A DNA stretch of 64,000 nucleotides from Pseudidiomarina insulisalsae (lineage in GTDB: Bacteria > Pseudomonadota > Gammaproteobacteria > Enterobacterales > Alteromonadaceae): assembly GCF_003987065.1 (NCBI RefSeq), contig NZ_PIPY01000011.1, positions 1 to 64,000 of the forward strand, in the 5' to 3' direction. The number at the start of each line of letters is the position of its first letter. Positions within the stretch are counted from its first letter, which is position 1. Shown one piece after another: positions 9,317 through 20,220 of the stretch. The translations under genes were made by a program, and so were the position numbers. A model generated the notes under the pieces. The model was not told the origin of the DNA and searched no databases. It saw only the letters and a list, made by a program, of their open reading frames with translations.

Positions 9317-9414
9317 GTCACACCTCTTTGCTTAAAAACGATGATTACAGTATAGGACGAATTAAATCGATTGATGAGTGCGAAAAACGGGAGGAACTTT
9401 TCGAAAAAATAGAA

Positions 9415-10569
9415 TTATTTAGTCGTTTGCGCTAACTGCAATGCCACTTTTGCACTGACCGCATCGGCATTCCGCTGCAGCGCACGGTGCAGTTCTGTGA
9501 AGCGATCCAGCAACTGGCCATGCTGCGCAGCGTCAAGTTGCTGCTCCAGCGCGTCGGCTAACTGGTCCGGGGTAACTTGTTGCTGCACCAGCTCAGGCAC
9601 CAGTGGCGCATCGGCCAGCAAATTAGGCAGGCTGAAATACTTTGCTTTAAACATACGTTTGATTAACTGATAACTTAGCCAGTTAAAACGATAAGCAACC
9701 ACCATCGGGCGTTTAATCAGCATCGCTTCCAGCGTCACCGTCCCTGAGGTCAGTAACAGGCCATCTGCTGCGGCCATGGCGGTTCGTGACTGTCCATCGA
9801 TAAGTTGCAGGGGCAAATCAGGTGCCAGTTGTTGCTGCAACTGCCGAAACTGTTGCGCCCGCGCGGCGGAAATCATCGGACTGATAAATTCGCTGTCGGG
9901 ATGCCGGCGCAGAAACTCCGCCGCCGCGGCGAGAAAAATCGGCCCCATGCGGGCAATTTCACCGCTGCGACTACCTGGCAGCAACGCAATACGACGCTTG
10001 GCCGCACTTAACTTCAGCTCATCCCGCGCTGCTTGCTGATCCCAATGCATAGGAATGGCGTCAGCCAGTGGGTGTCCGACAAAAGTGGCCGGCAAGTCAT
10101 GTTCATCGTAAAAAGCCTTTTCAAAGGGCAATAAACATAACACATGATCAACGCTGGCCTTAATGCCTTTAATACGGCCCTGGCGCCAGGCCCATACACT
10201 TGGGCTCACATAGTGCATGGTCGCAATGCCCCTGGCTTTCAGACGCTTAGCGATGGTTAGGTTAAAATCCGGTGCATCAATACCAATAAAAACATCGGGA
10301 CGACGCTCTATCAACGCATTGACGATATGTCTGCGGTGGCGTAACAGGGTCGGCAGTCGGCTTACCACTTCGGCAATGCCCATCACTGCCAGATCATCCA
10401 TCGGTACCAGGCTGTGCAGCCCTTCAGCAGTCATCAGCGGACCGCCAACACCAATGAATTCGACTTCACCATGCTGCGCCCGTAGCTCACGCATTAAGCC
10501 GGCACCGAGCAGATCACCCGAGTGTTCACCGGCTAAGACGCCAATCACTAATGCGGGTTTGGTCGCCAT
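9415..10569 (-). CDS. lpxB: Lipid-A-disaccharide synthase
   Basis: GT19 glycosyltransferase that joins UDP-2,3-diacylglucosamine and lipid X to form the lipid A disaccharide at the inner membrane. The 384-residue length is usual. Family motifs include AGEHSGDLLGAGLM at the N-terminus, the conserved IGIDAPDFNL, YVSPSVWAWRQGR and LPGSRSGEI, and the C-terminal LTSGTVTLEAML nucleotide-sugar region. It sits three bases after lpxA at the end of the lpxD-fabZ-lpxA-lpxB group. The usual downstream neighbours rnhB and dnaE are not present here. Confidence 0.96.
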   Translation of the reverse strand: MATKPALVIGVLAGEHSGDLLGAGLMRELRAQHGEVEFIGVGGPLMTAEGLHSLVPMDDLAVMGIAEVVSRLPTLLRHRRHIVNALIERRPDVFIGIDAPDFNLTIAKRLKARGIATMHYVSPSVWAWRQGRIKGIKASVDHVLCLLPFEKAFYDEHDLPATFVGHPLADAIPMHWDQQAARDELKLSAAKRRIALLPGSRSGEIARMGPIFLAAAAEFLRRHPDSEFISPMISAARAQQFRQLQQQLAPDLPLQLIDGQSRTAMAAADGLLLTSGTVTLEAMLIKRPMVVAYRFNWLSYQLIKRMFKAKYFSLPNLLADAPLVPELVQQQVTPDQLADALEQQLDAAQHGQLLDRFTELHRALQRNADAVSAKVALQLAQTTK

Positions 10570-10572
10570 GGT

Positions 10573-11337
10573 TCAGCGAATAATACCGCGCGAGCTGGTC
10601 TGCACAAAGCGGATAAGATCAGCGAGTTCAGGCGCCTGCCAACCTTCCATCTCGGCGACCGCTTCATCGACCGTCAGACCTTTGCGGTAGAGTGTTTTAA
10701 AGGCACGCTTGATGGTCATTACCTGCTCTTTGCTAAAGCCACGGCGCTTAAGCCCTTCACTATTAATAGTGCGTGGCACGGCATTGTGACCTTGCGCCAT
10801 GATATAGGGTGGAATGTCCTGCACCACCACGGAGTTCACCGCGGTAAAGGCATGGGCGCCAATATGGCAGAACTGATGCACGCCGGTAAAACCACCCAGA
10901 ATCGCCCAGTCCCCCACATGCACGTGACCCGCCAGAGTGGTGTTATTCGCCAGTATCACGTTGTCGCCGACCATACAGTCATGGGCGACATGCACATAAG
11001 CCATCAGCAGGTTATGACTGCCAATACGAGTTAAACTCTGGTCCTGTACCGTACCGCGATGGATCGTGACGCACTCACGAATAACGTTATGGTCACCGAT
11101 TTCGAGCCGGGTCGGTTCACCGTTATATTTTTTGTCCTGACAGTCCTCACCTACCGACGCAAACTGAAAGATCTTGTTGCCTTTGCCGATGACCGTCGGC
11201 CCTTTAATAACCACATGGGGACCAATCCAGCAGTCGTCGCCAATAACCACGTCAGGCCCGACAATACTGTAGGGCCCGATGGCGACATTACTGCCTAACC
11301 TGGCATTTGCATCGATGATCGCTGTTTCGTGTATCAC
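10573..11337 (-). CDS. lpxA: UDP-N-acetylglucosamine acyltransferase
   Basis: First enzyme of lipid A synthesis, moving a 3-hydroxyacyl group from ACP to UDP-GlcNAc. The 254-residue protein is a left-handed parallel beta-helix of hexapeptide repeats with an alpha-helical C-terminal tail. The catalytic His (H119, in VHVAHD) corresponds to His125 of the E. coli enzyme. The start is GTG at 11337, three bases after the fabZ stop, so it is coupled to fabZ translation. This is the conserved order fabZ-lpxA-lpxB. Confidence 0.96.
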   Translation of the reverse strand: MIHETAIIDANARLGSNVAIGPYSIVGPDVVIGDDCWIGPHVVIKGPTVIGKGNKIFQFASVGEDCQDKKYNGEPTRLEIGDHNVIRECVTIHRGTVQDQSLTRIGSHNLLMAYVHVAHDCMVGDNVILANNTTLAGHVHVGDWAILGGFTGVHQFCHIGAHAFTAVNSVVVQDIPPYIMAQGHNAVPRTINSEGLKRRGFSKEQVMTIKRAFKTLYRKGLTVDEAVAEMEGWQAPELADLIRFVQTSSRGIIR

Positions 11338-11340
11338 TGA

Positions 11341-11796
11341 TTAGGTTTCTCTTCTTGCGCAAATAATATCGGCACTACAAGCCAGCTCACCGGCTACTTC
11401 CGCACGGCCTTTAAAGACCCAGATACCACGCCGTTCTTTTTCAAAACTAACATGTAAATCCAGTTGATCACCAGGAATCACCTGCCGTTTAAAGCGTGCG
11501 TTATCAACGCCTGCAAACAAGTATAGGTCATTGGCTCCGGGCTTGCTTTCAGTGATTTTAAAGCCTAATAAGCCTGCCGCCTGAGCCAGCGCTTCCAGAA
11601 TTAAGACACCCGGGAAAATGGGATTATTGGGAAAATGTCCGGTAAACAGATTTTCGTTTACGCTAATATTTTTCACCGCATGAATATGTTTTTCTGCGTC
11701 ACAGCTCACCACTTTATCTACCAGCAAAAACGGATAGCGGTGCGGCAGCAGACGCATAATTTCATGAATATCGAAGGCGGAGTCAGATGCTGACAA
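11341..11796 (-). CDS. fabZ: 3-hydroxyacyl-[acyl-carrier-protein] dehydratase FabZ
   Basis: Hotdog-fold dehydratase of type II fatty acid synthesis, acting on 3-hydroxyacyl-ACP. It has the [12 protein letters not shown] motif and the [12 protein letters not shown] motif with the catalytic His, followed by the helix containing the catalytic Glu (LEALAQ). I place the start at a TTG (11796), giving 151 residues, because GGAG lies 8 bases upstream and the product then has normal FabZ length. The first in-frame ATG downstream (11757) would remove conserved sequence, and the open frame further upstream overlaps lpxD and looks unrelated to FabZ. The gene lies 20 bases after the lpxD stop. Confidence 0.93.
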   Translation of the reverse strand: MSASDSAFDIHEIMRLLPHRYPFLLVDKVVSCDAEKHIHAVKNISVNENLFTGHFPNNPIFPGVLILEALAQAAGLLGFKITESKPGANDLYLFAGVDNARFKRQVIPGDQLDLHVSFEKERRGIWVFKGRAEVAGELACSADIICARRET

Positions 11797-11816
11797 AATT
11801 GAATCTCCGTAAGTAA

Positions 11817-12836
11817 TTAAACGTCGAGTCGCTTCTCGATTTTCTTCACCCGCTGGAACAAGTCGTCCAACTGACGGAAGCGGGCACCGTTTCGGCGCCA
11901 CTCGCGATGAGGAGCCGCAGGAATTCCTGAGGCATAAACGCCAGGTTCGGTAATCGCTTTAATGACCATCGAAAACCCGCTGATCTGCACATCGTCACAT
12001 ATTTCAATGTGGCCATTAATTGCCGTGGCGCCACCGATCAGGCAACGCTTACCGATGCGACAACTGCCGGCAAGAACCGTACAGCCTGCAATGGCGGTGT
12101 CTTCGTCAATAAAGACGTTATGGGCAATTTGACATTGATTATCAATAATACAGCCGCTGGAAATGATGGTGTCATCTAACGCGCCGCGGTCTACGGTGGT
12201 ATTCGCGCCAATTTCAACACGGTCATGAATGACCACCCGGCCTAACTGGGGAATTTTCACCCATTTACCGTTTTCATTGGCCCAGCCAAAGCCGTCAGCG
12301 CCAATTACCGCGCCGCTGTGTAACAGACAGTCACGACCCACAGCGCAATTATGGTAAATCACCACCTGTTGCCAGATCTTGGTGTTGGCACCAATTTGCA
12401 CCCCGGGGCCAATATAACAGCCCGCGCCGATTTGTACGTTATCGCCAATCACGGCATTATCGGCAATAATTGTCAGCGATCCAATTGCAACGTTGGCGCC
12501 CAGGCGAGCCGTGGTCGACACTTGTGCACTGGCGGCGATGCCTTCGGCTGCGTCGGGGGTGGTGTCTAACTGCTGGGCAATTTTAGCAAAGCCAGCATAG
12601 GGATTTTTAGTTACCAGCGCGGCCATTCCTGCTGGCAATTCGACATTTGGCGCAACAATCACCGCGCTCGCCTGCGTCATTTCCAACTGCGCGCGATATT
12701 TTTCATTGGCCAGAAATGCAATTTGCCCCGACTTCGCCGAGGCAAGCGTTGCAACGCCGGTGATGCTCAATGCGCCATCACCGACCCATTCGGCGTCAAT
12801 CACTGACGCCAACTGTTGCAGAGTCATTGCATGCAT
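11817..12836 (-). CDS. lpxD: UDP-3-O-(3-hydroxyacyl)glucosamine N-acyltransferase
   Basis: Third enzyme of lipid A synthesis; it N-acylates UDP-3-O-acyl-glucosamine. The 339-residue protein has the N-terminal uridine-binding domain (about 1-100), a long left-handed beta-helix of hexapeptide repeats (about 105-300) and a C-terminal helical extension. The conserved GADGFGWA and HNVFIDEDT stretches are visible. Two ATG codons in frame (12836 and 12827) could both serve; the first is used here. The gene starts five bases after the skp stop. Confidence 0.95.
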   Translation of the reverse strand: MHAMTLQQLASVIDAEWVGDGALSITGVATLASAKSGQIAFLANEKYRAQLEMTQASAVIVAPNVELPAGMAALVTKNPYAGFAKIAQQLDTTPDAAEGIAASAQVSTTARLGANVAIGSLTIIADNAVIGDNVQIGAGCYIGPGVQIGANTKIWQQVVIYHNCAVGRDCLLHSGAVIGADGFGWANENGKWVKIPQLGRVVIHDRVEIGANTTVDRGALDDTIISSGCIIDNQCQIAHNVFIDEDTAIAGCTVLAGSCRIGKRCLIGGATAINGHIEICDDVQISGFSMVIKAITEPGVYASGIPAAPHREWRRNGARFRQLDDLFQRVKKIEKRLDV

Positions 12837-12841
12837 CAGAC

Positions 12842-13357
12842 TTAGTTTCCGCCTGTCATTTTAGCAACAACAGCGTCGGTCAGATCAAGGTTTTCACCAG
12901 CATACAGAACTGATTGACCGTTGATGACCAAATCAAAACCCTGATCACGGGCAACTGCTTGTGCTTCGCGCGCAATTTCCATCATCAGACGGTTACGCTC
13001 TTCATTCTGACGACGCTCGCTGTCTTCACGCAAAGCTTTATATTTCAACTGACGACGGGTTTCGAGCAGTTCAATTTCACGGCTAAGCTCAAGACGCTCT
13101 GAAGGTGACATGATTTGTGCGTCACGCTCAGCTTTTTCTTGCAACGACTGCAATTCAGCGGTCATTTTATCCAGCTCGGCAAAGTCGTCTTTAAACTCTT
13201 CCTGCAGGCGCGTTGAAATTTCCTGAGCTTGTGGCAGCTGCTGGAAAATATTCTGCAGGCTGACAACGCCAACTTTCTGCTGTGCTTCAGCAGCATTGGC
13301 AAAAACTGCAGAGGCTAGCACTGCTGCTGCTACGGTGGTTTTCATTAATGCTTTCAC
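12842..13357 (-). CDS. skp: Periplasmic chaperone Skp (OmpH family)
   Basis: Holds unfolded outer-membrane proteins in the periplasm on their way to the BAM complex. The 171-residue protein has a signal peptide with likely cleavage after NAAEA (about residue 25). A compact N-terminal part (KVGVVSLQNIFQQ) is followed by a long charged alpha-helical hairpin (about 45-140), the tentacle of the trimer, and a C-terminal strand (GFDLVINGQSVLYA). The start is GTG at 13357, with AGGAG seven bases upstream. It lies between bamA and lpxD as in E. coli. Confidence 0.94.
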   Translation of the reverse strand: MKALMKTTVAAAVLASAVFANAAEAQQKVGVVSLQNIFQQLPQAQEISTRLQEEFKDDFAELDKMTAELQSLQEKAERDAQIMSPSERLELSREIELLETRRQLKYKALREDSERRQNEERNRLMMEIAREAQAVARDQGFDLVINGQSVLYAGENLDLTDAVVAKMTGGN

Positions 13358-13398
13358 TTAACTACTCCTGTTATTCTGAATTTTGTTGTGCAACACAG

Positions 13399-13416
13399 CT
13401 AAGACTCTGGTCTTAG
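13399..13416 (-). other. Intercistronic hairpin at the bamA stop codon
   Basis: A perfect 7-bp inverted repeat (13399-13405 with 13410-13416, loop TCTG) overlaps the bamA stop codon (13415-13413), 42 bases before the skp start. No T-run follows on the minus strand, so it is not a standard terminator. It could tune the bamA/skp ratio or protect the upstream message from 3' degradation. Confidence 0.5.
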
Positions 13417-15899
13417 AAGGTTGTTCCAAAGTTGAAACTAAATGTTTTCGCACGGTCACCTTCATAATCCTTGATTGGACGACCAAACGCAAATGTCAGT
13501 GGGCCCATAGGCGACAACCATTGCACCGCGATACCCGCAGATGCGCGATACAGATCCGGCGAACTAAAGTCTTCCAGACGGTTATTCAGGTTACCCACCT
13601 GCTGCAGGTTACGGTACTTATCGTACTGGAACTCAGTGTCCCAGACACTACCGATATCAAAATAAACGCTGGTGCGCACCGAGTTCTTCGCCTCTTCTTT
13701 GATAAATGGCGTTGGCACAATCAGCTCAATACCGCCGGCATACATGGCGTTACCGCCTACCGAGTATTGGCTTACAGCGACAGTATCAGCGCCCGGACCA
13801 ACGGGCAATTCACCTGGCACGCCACCAAAACCCGGAGGGCCGATAATGCTGTCAGGGTAACGATAAATGGCGCGTGGACCAATGGTGTTCGGCTCAAAGC
13901 CACGTAAATCGTCACTGCCACCAATACGGAAGTTCTCATAGAACGGGAAGATATAATCGTTACCGTCATCGTCGCTACCGTAGCCATTACCGTAGCCGAC
14001 CTTGAGTCGGGTCAACAGCACAAAAGTGTGGTCCTGGGTCAGTGGCCAGTAATGTTTGAAGTCATAGTTGACCCGGAAATAGCGCACATCACTGCCCGGA
14101 ACTGTCACCTCAGCATTCACCCGATTCATGGTACCGGCGGTCGGGAAAGTACCACGGTTGAGCGTCACCCGGTTCCAGCCGGCTTCCAGCGAGACCATAT
14201 CGAAGGCGACACCGGAATTCGGATCCTGGTTATCAATGAAAGGCTGATAGAAGCGTTTCACCTGCTCGTAACCTTCAACATTCGTGATTTCTTCACGGCG
14301 CACCATGGCACCGAAGTTAATGCTGCTGATTTCGTTAATCGGGAAGCTGACATTCGAGCCAATACCGACACGCTTGGTATTGTAACGGATCAGGTTTTCC
14401 TGACGACCGGCATCGAATTCATTTAAGAACACCTGACCCGACAAGTTCACGCCGTCTTTGGTGAAATAACGATCCATGTAAGACAGGCTCAGCGTACGGT
14501 TAAAGCGGTTGGTATTGATATTAATTGCGGCTCGGTTACCGGTACCTAAGAAGTTATCCTGTGAAATCCCTACCCCAATCTGCAGCTTGGAGTAATCGCC
14601 ATAGCCCAGTTGGAAGTTAAATGAACCCGACGGCTGTTCTTTCACGACGTATTCAATGTCAACCAGATCGTCGCGGCCATTCACGCGATTGGTTGAGGTT
14701 TCCACGGTTTCAAAGAAGCCCAGGCGCTCAAGGCGTAATTTACCCTGCTCAACCATTTCATCGTTTAACGGGGCACTCTCAAACTGCCGCATTTCGCGAC
14801 GCAGCACTTCGTCCTCAGTAACAATGTTACCGCGGAACTTAATGCGGTTGACGTAAACCCGCTTGCCCGGATTCACCGAGAAAACCAGATCGACCTGCTT
14901 GGTTTCTTCGTTAATTTCCGGAATGGCACGAACTTCAGGATAAGCATAGCCATAACGACCATAGAGTTTCGCTACCAGCTCTTCCAGATAGGTGACTTGC
15001 GATGCGCTGTACTGGGTACCGGCTTCAATTTTGGTCAGCCGTTCGACAACTTCACCCTGACCGCGTAAGTCACCCATAACCCGGGTTTCATTGACGGTAA
15101 AGATCTCACCTTCATTAATATGAATGGAGATATACACACCAGAACGATCCGGCGTCATGCTGACCTGTACTGACTCAATCGCAAAAGTCAGATAACCACG
15201 GTCCTTGTAGTAAGACTCAAGGGTTTCCAGATCGCCGCTTAACTGTTGCTTCTGATAGGTCCGTGCGCCAATAAAGTTCCACCACGGTAGTTTATCTTTC
15301 AACTCGAAGTTAGCCAGCAACTGGTCATCACTGAACACCTTGTTGCCGACAATGTTAATCTGCTGAATTTCAGCTGACTCACCTTCTTCAAAATCAATCT
15401 CAAGCCGGACGCGATTGCGCGGCAGGCGAATAATATTCACTTCAACCTGGGCATTATATTTACCGATGGAGTGGTAAAAATCTTCCAACCCGGTTTCAAT
15501 GCTTGAAATAGTGGTTAAATCAAGCGGTTCACCTTCAATAATGCCCTGATCGGTCAGGCTCTGGGTCAACTGCTCGTCTTTAATGTCGCTGTTGCCTTCA
15601 AACTCAATGGCACTAATAGTGGGACGTTCGGTAACTTCAAACACCAGCGTATCGCCAATGCGCTTCACCACAATGTCGTTAAAGTGCGTCGAGGAATAAA
15701 GCGAGCGAACGGAAGCCTGGATATTTTCACTGTCGACGGAGTCGCCCACCCGAATTGGAATGTAAGTGAGCGCGGCACCTAAAGCGACCCGCTGCAAACC
15801 ACGTACGCGTATATCTTCTACGACAAATTCGTCAGCACTGTAGGCTGGTAAGGCAGCACCCGCCATGAGGGCACTTAAAAATAGCTTTTTCAACGTCAT
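13413..15899 (-). CDS. bamA: Outer membrane protein assembly factor BamA
   Basis: Essential Omp85-family core of the BAM machine that inserts beta-barrels into the outer membrane. The 828-residue protein has a signal peptide (cleavage after AYSA, about residue 22), five POTRA domains (about 23-425) and a 16-strand barrel ending in a terminal aromatic residue (FGTTF). The L6 motif reads LRGF within DDLRGFEP instead of the usual VRGF, a mild change that keeps the Arg. Neighbours rseP and skp match the conserved envelope-biogenesis block. Confidence 0.96.
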   Translation of the reverse strand: MTLKKLFLSALMAGAALPAYSADEFVVEDIRVRGLQRVALGAALTYIPIRVGDSVDSENIQASVRSLYSSTHFNDIVVKRIGDTLVFEVTERPTISAIEFEGNSDIKDEQLTQSLTDQGIIEGEPLDLTTISSIETGLEDFYHSIGKYNAQVEVNIIRLPRNRVRLEIDFEEGESAEIQQINIVGNKVFSDDQLLANFELKDKLPWWNFIGARTYQKQQLSGDLETLESYYKDRGYLTFAIESVQVSMTPDRSGVYISIHINEGEIFTVNETRVMGDLRGQGEVVERLTKIEAGTQYSASQVTYLEELVAKLYGRYGYAYPEVRAIPEINEETKQVDLVFSVNPGKRVYVNRIKFRGNIVTEDEVLRREMRQFESAPLNDEMVEQGKLRLERLGFFETVETSTNRVNGRDDLVDIEYVVKEQPSGSFNFQLGYGDYSKLQIGVGISQDNFLGTGNRAAININTNRFNRTLSLSYMDRYFTKDGVNLSGQVFLNEFDAGRQENLIRYNTKRVGIGSNVSFPINEISSINFGAMVRREEITNVEGYEQVKRFYQPFIDNQDPNSGVAFDMVSLEAGWNRVTLNRGTFPTAGTMNRVNAEVTVPGSDVRYFRVNYDFKHYWPLTQDHTFVLLTRLKVGYGNGYGSDDDGNDYIFPFYENFRIGGSDDLRGFEPNTIGPRAIYRYPDSIIGPPGFGGVPGELPVGPGADTVAVSQYSVGGNAMYAGGIELIVPTPFIKEEAKNSVRTSVYFDIGSVWDTEFQYDKYRNLQQVGNLNNRLEDFSSPDLYRASAGIAVQWLSPMGPLTFAFGRPIKDYEGDRAKTFSFNFGTTF

Positions 15900-15934
15900 T
15901 CTGTGCTACTTATTTGTTTGTTATAAATGTAATC

Positions 15935-17290
15935 TCACTGCAGCAGCCGCAATACATCATTACTGATTGCAATTGCCATCAGTGCAAAAATCAGCGCCCC
16001 GCCAATGCGGTAACTTATCTCTTGCACCCGCTCTGAAACCGCCTTCTTGCGCACACCCTCAATACCGAGGAACAACAGGTGTCCTCCGTCGAGCATCGGC
16101 AATGGTAACAGATTAATGATACCGAGATTAACACTGATTAGCGCGAGAAACCCTAAAAAGTAAACCAATCCATAGCTTGCTGAAACACCTGCTCCTTCGG
16201 CAATCGCGACCGGACCACTGAGGTTGGTCACGGACACGGTTCCGGTGATCAGCTTACCAATCATTTGCACACTGAGAACCATCAGGTTCCAGGTGCGCTC
16301 CGCACCTTTCACTAGGCCATCGACTATACCGTATTGCTGTACAAACCGATAGGCCTCCGGATAAGCTTCGCGACGCGGTTCAACGCCAAGATAACCATAA
16401 CGCTCGCCTTCTACGACGCGCTCGCCCATCGTCACCGGCACCGTTATCTCATTGCCTTGCCGCAGAATTTCAACATCGACACGCTGTCCTGGTGCCGCCA
16501 TGATCGCGTCTCGTATTTGAGACCATTCAGCTAACAGAGTTCCGTCAAGTCCAAGAATTTTATCGCCAACCTGCAAGCCAGCTGCTGCGGCCGGCGAGCC
16601 TTCCTGCACGTAGGCAAGCTCGGTATAGATGGCCGGTTGGTAAGGCTCAAATCCCAGTGCGGTAAACGTCGGTACCTGTTCATTACCTAAGCGCCAGTCA
16701 CTGATATCCAGCGTGTAGGTGCGCTGACGTTGCTGTGGGTCCAATACCGTAAGCGTCGCACGCTCATCGCCCAGCGCTGCTGCGAACGCCAGATTTACCT
16801 GTTGCCAGTCTTCGGTAAGACGACCATTGACCGAGACAATTTCAGCGGGTGTCGGCAGCTCAACCTGAGCGGCGACAGAATTTGGCGTCACCTCACCAAC
16901 CACGGGTTTTACCGAAGGCACGCCAAGCAAAAACATGCCCCATAACACCACCACGGCCAACAAGAAGTTGGCCACTGGCCCTGCGGCAACAATAGCGGCG
17001 CGTTGTTTGACTGATTTTGAATTAAAACTCAGATGGCGCTGGTTTTCGGGAACGTCATCAACCCGTTCGTCGAGCATGCGCACGTAGCCACCCAGCGGAA
17101 TGCGGCTAACCTGGTAACAGGTGCCGTCCTTGCCGCGGCGTTGCCAGATCGCTTTGCCGAAACCGACCGAGAACGTCAGTACCTTGACCCCGCATTTGCG
17201 GGCCACCCAAAAGTGACCAAACTCGTGGAACGTCACCAGGACTCCCAAAGTGACAATAAAAGCGCCTAATGACCAGATAATTTCTAACAT
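15935..17290 (-). CDS. rseP: Sigma-E regulatory site-2 protease RseP
   Basis: Inner-membrane zinc protease that cleaves anti-sigma factor RseA after DegS and also clears remnant signal peptides. The 451-residue protein has the HEFGH zinc motif at 22-26 in the first membrane segment and the second active-site motif LDGGH with Asp401 near the C-terminus. Two PDZ regions lie between them; the second contains [14 protein letters not shown]. The ATG overlaps the dxr stop by seven bases. The order dxr-rseP-bamA is typical of gammaproteobacteria. Confidence 0.95.
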   Translation of the reverse strand: MLEIIWSLGAFIVTLGVLVTFHEFGHFWVARKCGVKVLTFSVGFGKAIWQRRGKDGTCYQVSRIPLGGYVRMLDERVDDVPENQRHLSFNSKSVKQRAAIVAAGPVANFLLAVVVLWGMFLLGVPSVKPVVGEVTPNSVAAQVELPTPAEIVSVNGRLTEDWQQVNLAFAAALGDERATLTVLDPQQRQRTYTLDISDWRLGNEQVPTFTALGFEPYQPAIYTELAYVQEGSPAAAAGLQVGDKILGLDGTLLAEWSQIRDAIMAAPGQRVDVEILRQGNEITVPVTMGERVVEGERYGYLGVEPRREAYPEAYRFVQQYGIVDGLVKGAERTWNLMVLSVQMIGKLITGTVSVTNLSGPVAIAEGAGVSASYGLVYFLGFLALISVNLGIINLLPLPMLDGGHLLFLGIEGVRKKAVSERVQEISYRIGGALIFALMAIAISNDVLRLLQ

Positions 17291-18504
17291 GTGATGGTTT
17301 GCTCAATAAATTCATTCGCGCACTGTCGCGCATGCTCATCAAGTGACAAAATTGCATCAATAGAGTTCAATGACAAAGCGCTGTAATCCGCTTCCAGGGT
17401 TGTCACAACATGCTGACAGACTCTGGCGATATCGGTAAAACCTATGCCCTCGGCTAAAAATCTGGCCACTGCCACTTCATTGGCCGCATTCAGTGCAGTG
17501 GTTGCCCACTGGCCACGCCAGCACGCGTCAATGGCAAGCGCCAGACAGGGATAACGCGCGGCCTCCGCTTCGGCAAAGGTCAAGTTCTGCAAGGCCATAA
17601 AATCAAGCGGCTCGACGCCACTATGAATTCGCTCCGGGAAGCTCAGACAGTGTGCGATCGGGGTGCGCATATCCGGACGTCCCATTTGCGCCAACACCGA
17701 ACCGTCGGTGTAACTGACCATCGAGTGGATCACGCTTTGCGGGTGCAAGACAACTTGTAACTGGTGTTGCTGGCAATTAAATAACCAGCGCGCCTCGATA
17801 TATTCCAGCCCCTTATTCATCATCGTGGCGGAGTCGACCGAGATTTTTTGACCCATCTCCCAATTCGGATGCGCGCAAGCGGCGGCCGGGGTTTGTGTCG
17901 CCAGCTCTGCCAGCGGCAGCTCGCGGAAAGGCCCACCCGAACCGGTGAGAATAATTTTCTCGATACCAGCCTCTGCCAGCTCGCAACTGCCAAGTTGCTG
18001 CGTTTCACGCGGCAAACACTGAAAAATCGCGTTGTGTTCGCTATCTACCGGCAAAATCTCAGCGCCACTTTGCCGGGCAGCATCCATAAACAACTGCCCC
18101 GACATCACCAACGCTTCTTTATTGGCCAATAACACCCGCTTACCGGCATTCACCGCAGCCAGCGTCGGCGCCAGACCTGCCCCGCCGACAATGGCCGCCA
18201 TCACGGTATCACTCACTGACGCAGCCGCAACCTGCTGTAACCCATCGCGACCGCTGAGCACCTCAGTGACACAGTGCGGTTGTGCTTGCTGCAGCTGACG
18301 TGCCAGTGTCGCGGCGGCTTGCGCATCGACCATGACAACCTGATCCGGATGAAACTCAAGACACAGCTCAAACATTTTCTCGACATTACTGTGCGCAGTT
18401 AATGCTGCCACGCGGAACGCCTGCGGATTTTCCCGCACCACCGCCAGGGTGCTCAGACCAATAGAACCGGTCGCACCAAGAATACATAACTTCCGCAGGG
18501 TCAT
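17284..18504 (-). CDS. dxr: 1-deoxy-D-xylulose 5-phosphate reductoisomerase
   Basis: Second step of the MEP isoprenoid pathway, converting DXP to MEP with NADPH. The start is set at ATG 18504, which overlaps the cdsA stop as ATGA and puts the NADPH-binding [13 protein letters not shown] at the N-terminus; a longer frame adds only four residues inside cdsA. The product is 406 residues. Metal and substrate motifs are visible: [22 protein letters not shown] and [13 protein letters not shown]. The gene lies between cdsA and rseP, and its product feeds undecaprenyl phosphate synthesis by the nearby uppS. Confidence 0.95.
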   Translation of the reverse strand: MTLRKLCILGATGSIGLSTLAVVRENPQAFRVAALTAHSNVEKMFELCLEFHPDQVVMVDAQAAATLARQLQQAQPHCVTEVLSGRDGLQQVAAASVSDTVMAAIVGGAGLAPTLAAVNAGKRVLLANKEALVMSGQLFMDAARQSGAEILPVDSEHNAIFQCLPRETQQLGSCELAEAGIEKIILTGSGGPFRELPLAELATQTPAAACAHPNWEMGQKISVDSATMMNKGLEYIEARWLFNCQQHQLQVVLHPQSVIHSMVSYTDGSVLAQMGRPDMRTPIAHCLSFPERIHSGVEPLDFMALQNLTFAEAEAARYPCLALAIDACWRGQWATTALNAANEVAVARFLAEGIGFTDIARVCQHVVTTLEADYSALSLNSIDAILSLDEHARQCANEFIEQTITC

Positions 18505-19364
18505 AGCAGTAACCAAAGATAGGCCAGAGTAAAGACGGGTAAAGCAGCCGTCAGGCTGTCAATGCGATCCAGCAGGCCACCATGGCCGGGCAATAATGCA
18601 CCGCTGTCTTTGACGCCAGCGCAACGCTTAAACATGCTCTCTGTCAGGTCGCCAAAAACCGAAACCACGACGGTTAACAAACCGGTAAAGTAAAAGCCAC
18701 TGTAGAGTTCAGCCGGTACCCGTATCCACTGCGCGACGACCATCATCACCACAAATGCCAGCGCCATGCCTCCACATAGTCCTTCCATGGTTTTGCCCGG
18801 GCTTACCGCCGGCATTAACTTGTTGCGCCCATAGCGCACGCCGGCGAAATAGGCACCGACATCGGCCGCCCACACCAGTAGCAAAATAAACAGCAGCACA
18901 AAGCCGCCAAATAATGGGTCGCTGTTATAGTCCAGGGAACGGACGGCAAAAAAGCCTGCCGCGGCGGGTATCAGTGTCAGGTAGCCGAATACGCCGGCAA
19001 TCGAGCGCGTGCGTGACCATAAGCGGCGACTTGAGGGGTAATTAAGCACCAGTAGCGTTGCCACCGCCCACCAGATGCCGCCAGCGACGAGAATCCAGAA
19101 ATAGAGCGGGTGCAGTTCTTTGCCCTGCCAGATTTGGTCCACCGGCAGGAACCATTGCATGGTTACCAATATGGCGGCGACGGAGAGCGTATAGAGCGCG
19201 CGGCTACGCGTCCGGCGCAGCCCCATAATCGGCGACCATTCCCAGGCCGCTCCCAGCATCACCACTGTGATCACCGCCGCGAACCATTCCAGGGCCAGGC
19301 CGAAGACACAATAAAGCGCCAGGGGTAGTAGAATCAGTGCTGTTATTAGACGTTGTTTTAACAC
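18501..19364 (-). CDS. cdsA: Phosphatidate cytidylyltransferase
   Basis: Integral membrane enzyme making CDP-diacylglycerol from phosphatidate and CTP. The 287-residue protein has about eight hydrophobic segments. The family signature is seen near the C-terminus ([13 protein letters not shown], then [20 protein letters not shown]). The TGA stop overlaps the dxr ATG, and its own start is one base after the uppS stop, showing tight coupling from uppS to dxr. Confidence 0.95.
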   Translation of the reverse strand: MLKQRLITALILLPLALYCVFGLALEWFAAVITVVMLGAAWEWSPIMGLRRTRSRALYTLSVAAILVTMQWFLPVDQIWQGKELHPLYFWILVAGGIWWAVATLLVLNYPSSRRLWSRTRSIAGVFGYLTLIPAAAGFFAVRSLDYNSDPLFGGFVLLFILLLVWAADVGAYFAGVRYGRNKLMPAVSPGKTMEGLCGGMALAFVVMMVVAQWIRVPAELYSGFYFTGLLTVVVSVFGDLTESMFKRCAGVKDSGALLPGHGGLLDRIDSLTAALPVFTLAYLWLLL

Positions 19365-19365
19365 G

Positions 19366-20139
19366 TTACTCCCCAGAAGTTACATCAGTATCGAGGATTG
19401 CTTGTTGTACCTGCTCACTGGTCAGTCCGTAACGACGTTCGCGACAGCTGAAGTCCGCAATCGCACGGGCAAAAGCGGTATCATCAAAGTCAGGCCATAA
19501 TACATCGGCGAAATAAAACTCAGCATAGGCCAGCTGCCATAACAAAAAGTTACTGATGCGATGTTCACCACCGGTACGAATCAATAAGTCGGGCACCGGC
19601 TGATCTGCCAGGCTCATGCAGGCCGCAAGCTTTTCCTCACTCAGTTCATCAGCCTTAAGCTTACCCTCTTCAACCGCTCGCGCCAACTGCTTTGCAGCAT
19701 TGACGATGTCCCACCGTCCGCCGTAATTAGCGGCGATATTCAACGTTAGCGCCGAGTTGCCGGCGGTCAGCTCTTCAGCACCGCGGATGCGCTGCTGCAG
19801 TTTTTCCGAGAAACCGCTTTTGTCGCCAATAATCTGCAATTTTACATTATGTTTATGCAGTTTTTTGACTTCGCGCTGTAACACGGTGAAAAACAACTCC
19901 ATCAGCACCGAAACTTCTTGCTCCGGACGCTTCCAGTTCTCGCTGCTGAAGGCGAAGAGTGTTAATGACTGAATGCCCTTTTGCCGGGCAAAAGTGACGG
20001 CGCGGCGCACCGCTTCTGCGCCTGCTTTATGACCAAAGGTGCGGTGTTTACCGCGTAACTGCGCCCAACGTCCGTTACCGTCCATAATAATGGCGACGTG
20101 TTTGGGCAACCTGATTTTGTCGAACGAAATGCTATCCAT
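19366..20139 (-). CDS. uppS: Isoprenyl (undecaprenyl diphosphate) synthase
   Basis: Cis-prenyltransferase that adds isopentenyl units to farnesyl diphosphate to make the C55 carrier lipid for peptidoglycan and O-antigen. Conserved regions include [13 protein letters not shown] with the catalytic Asp, FSSENWKRP, and [18 protein letters not shown]. The start is put at ATG 20139 (257 residues); a GTG two codons upstream is also in frame but less likely. A terminator-like hairpin separates it from frr, so uppS-cdsA-dxr-rseP-bamA may have its own promoter. Confidence 0.95.
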   Translation of the reverse strand: MDSISFDKIRLPKHVAIIMDGNGRWAQLRGKHRTFGHKAGAEAVRRAVTFARQKGIQSLTLFAFSSENWKRPEQEVSVLMELFFTVLQREVKKLHKHNVKLQIIGDKSGFSEKLQQRIRGAEELTAGNSALTLNIAANYGGRWDIVNAAKQLARAVEEGKLKADELSEEKLAACMSLADQPVPDLLIRTGGEHRISNFLLWQLAYAEFYFADVLWPDFDDTAFARAIADFSCRERRYGLTSEQVQQAILDTDVTSGE

Positions 20140-20157
20140 GTGCACTGCCGTAAAATG

Positions 20158-20190
20158 AAAAACGCCGTGCGAGTGTAACCGAACACGGCG
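20158..20190 (-). terminator. Terminator between frr and uppS
   Basis: Inverted repeat CGCCGTG/CACGGCG (20163-20169 with 20184-20190). On the minus strand it is followed by five T residues (20162-20158). It lies about 30 bases beyond the frr stop and could end or attenuate the pyrH-frr transcript. Confidence 0.6.
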
Positions 20191-20220
20191 CTTAGAACCA
20201 ATGAGATCACTTCAGACGGT

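Noticed and set aside
13383-13907. 174-residue open frame antisense to bamA
   Set aside because: It lies wholly within well-supported bamA coding sequence and shows no family features or ribosome site.
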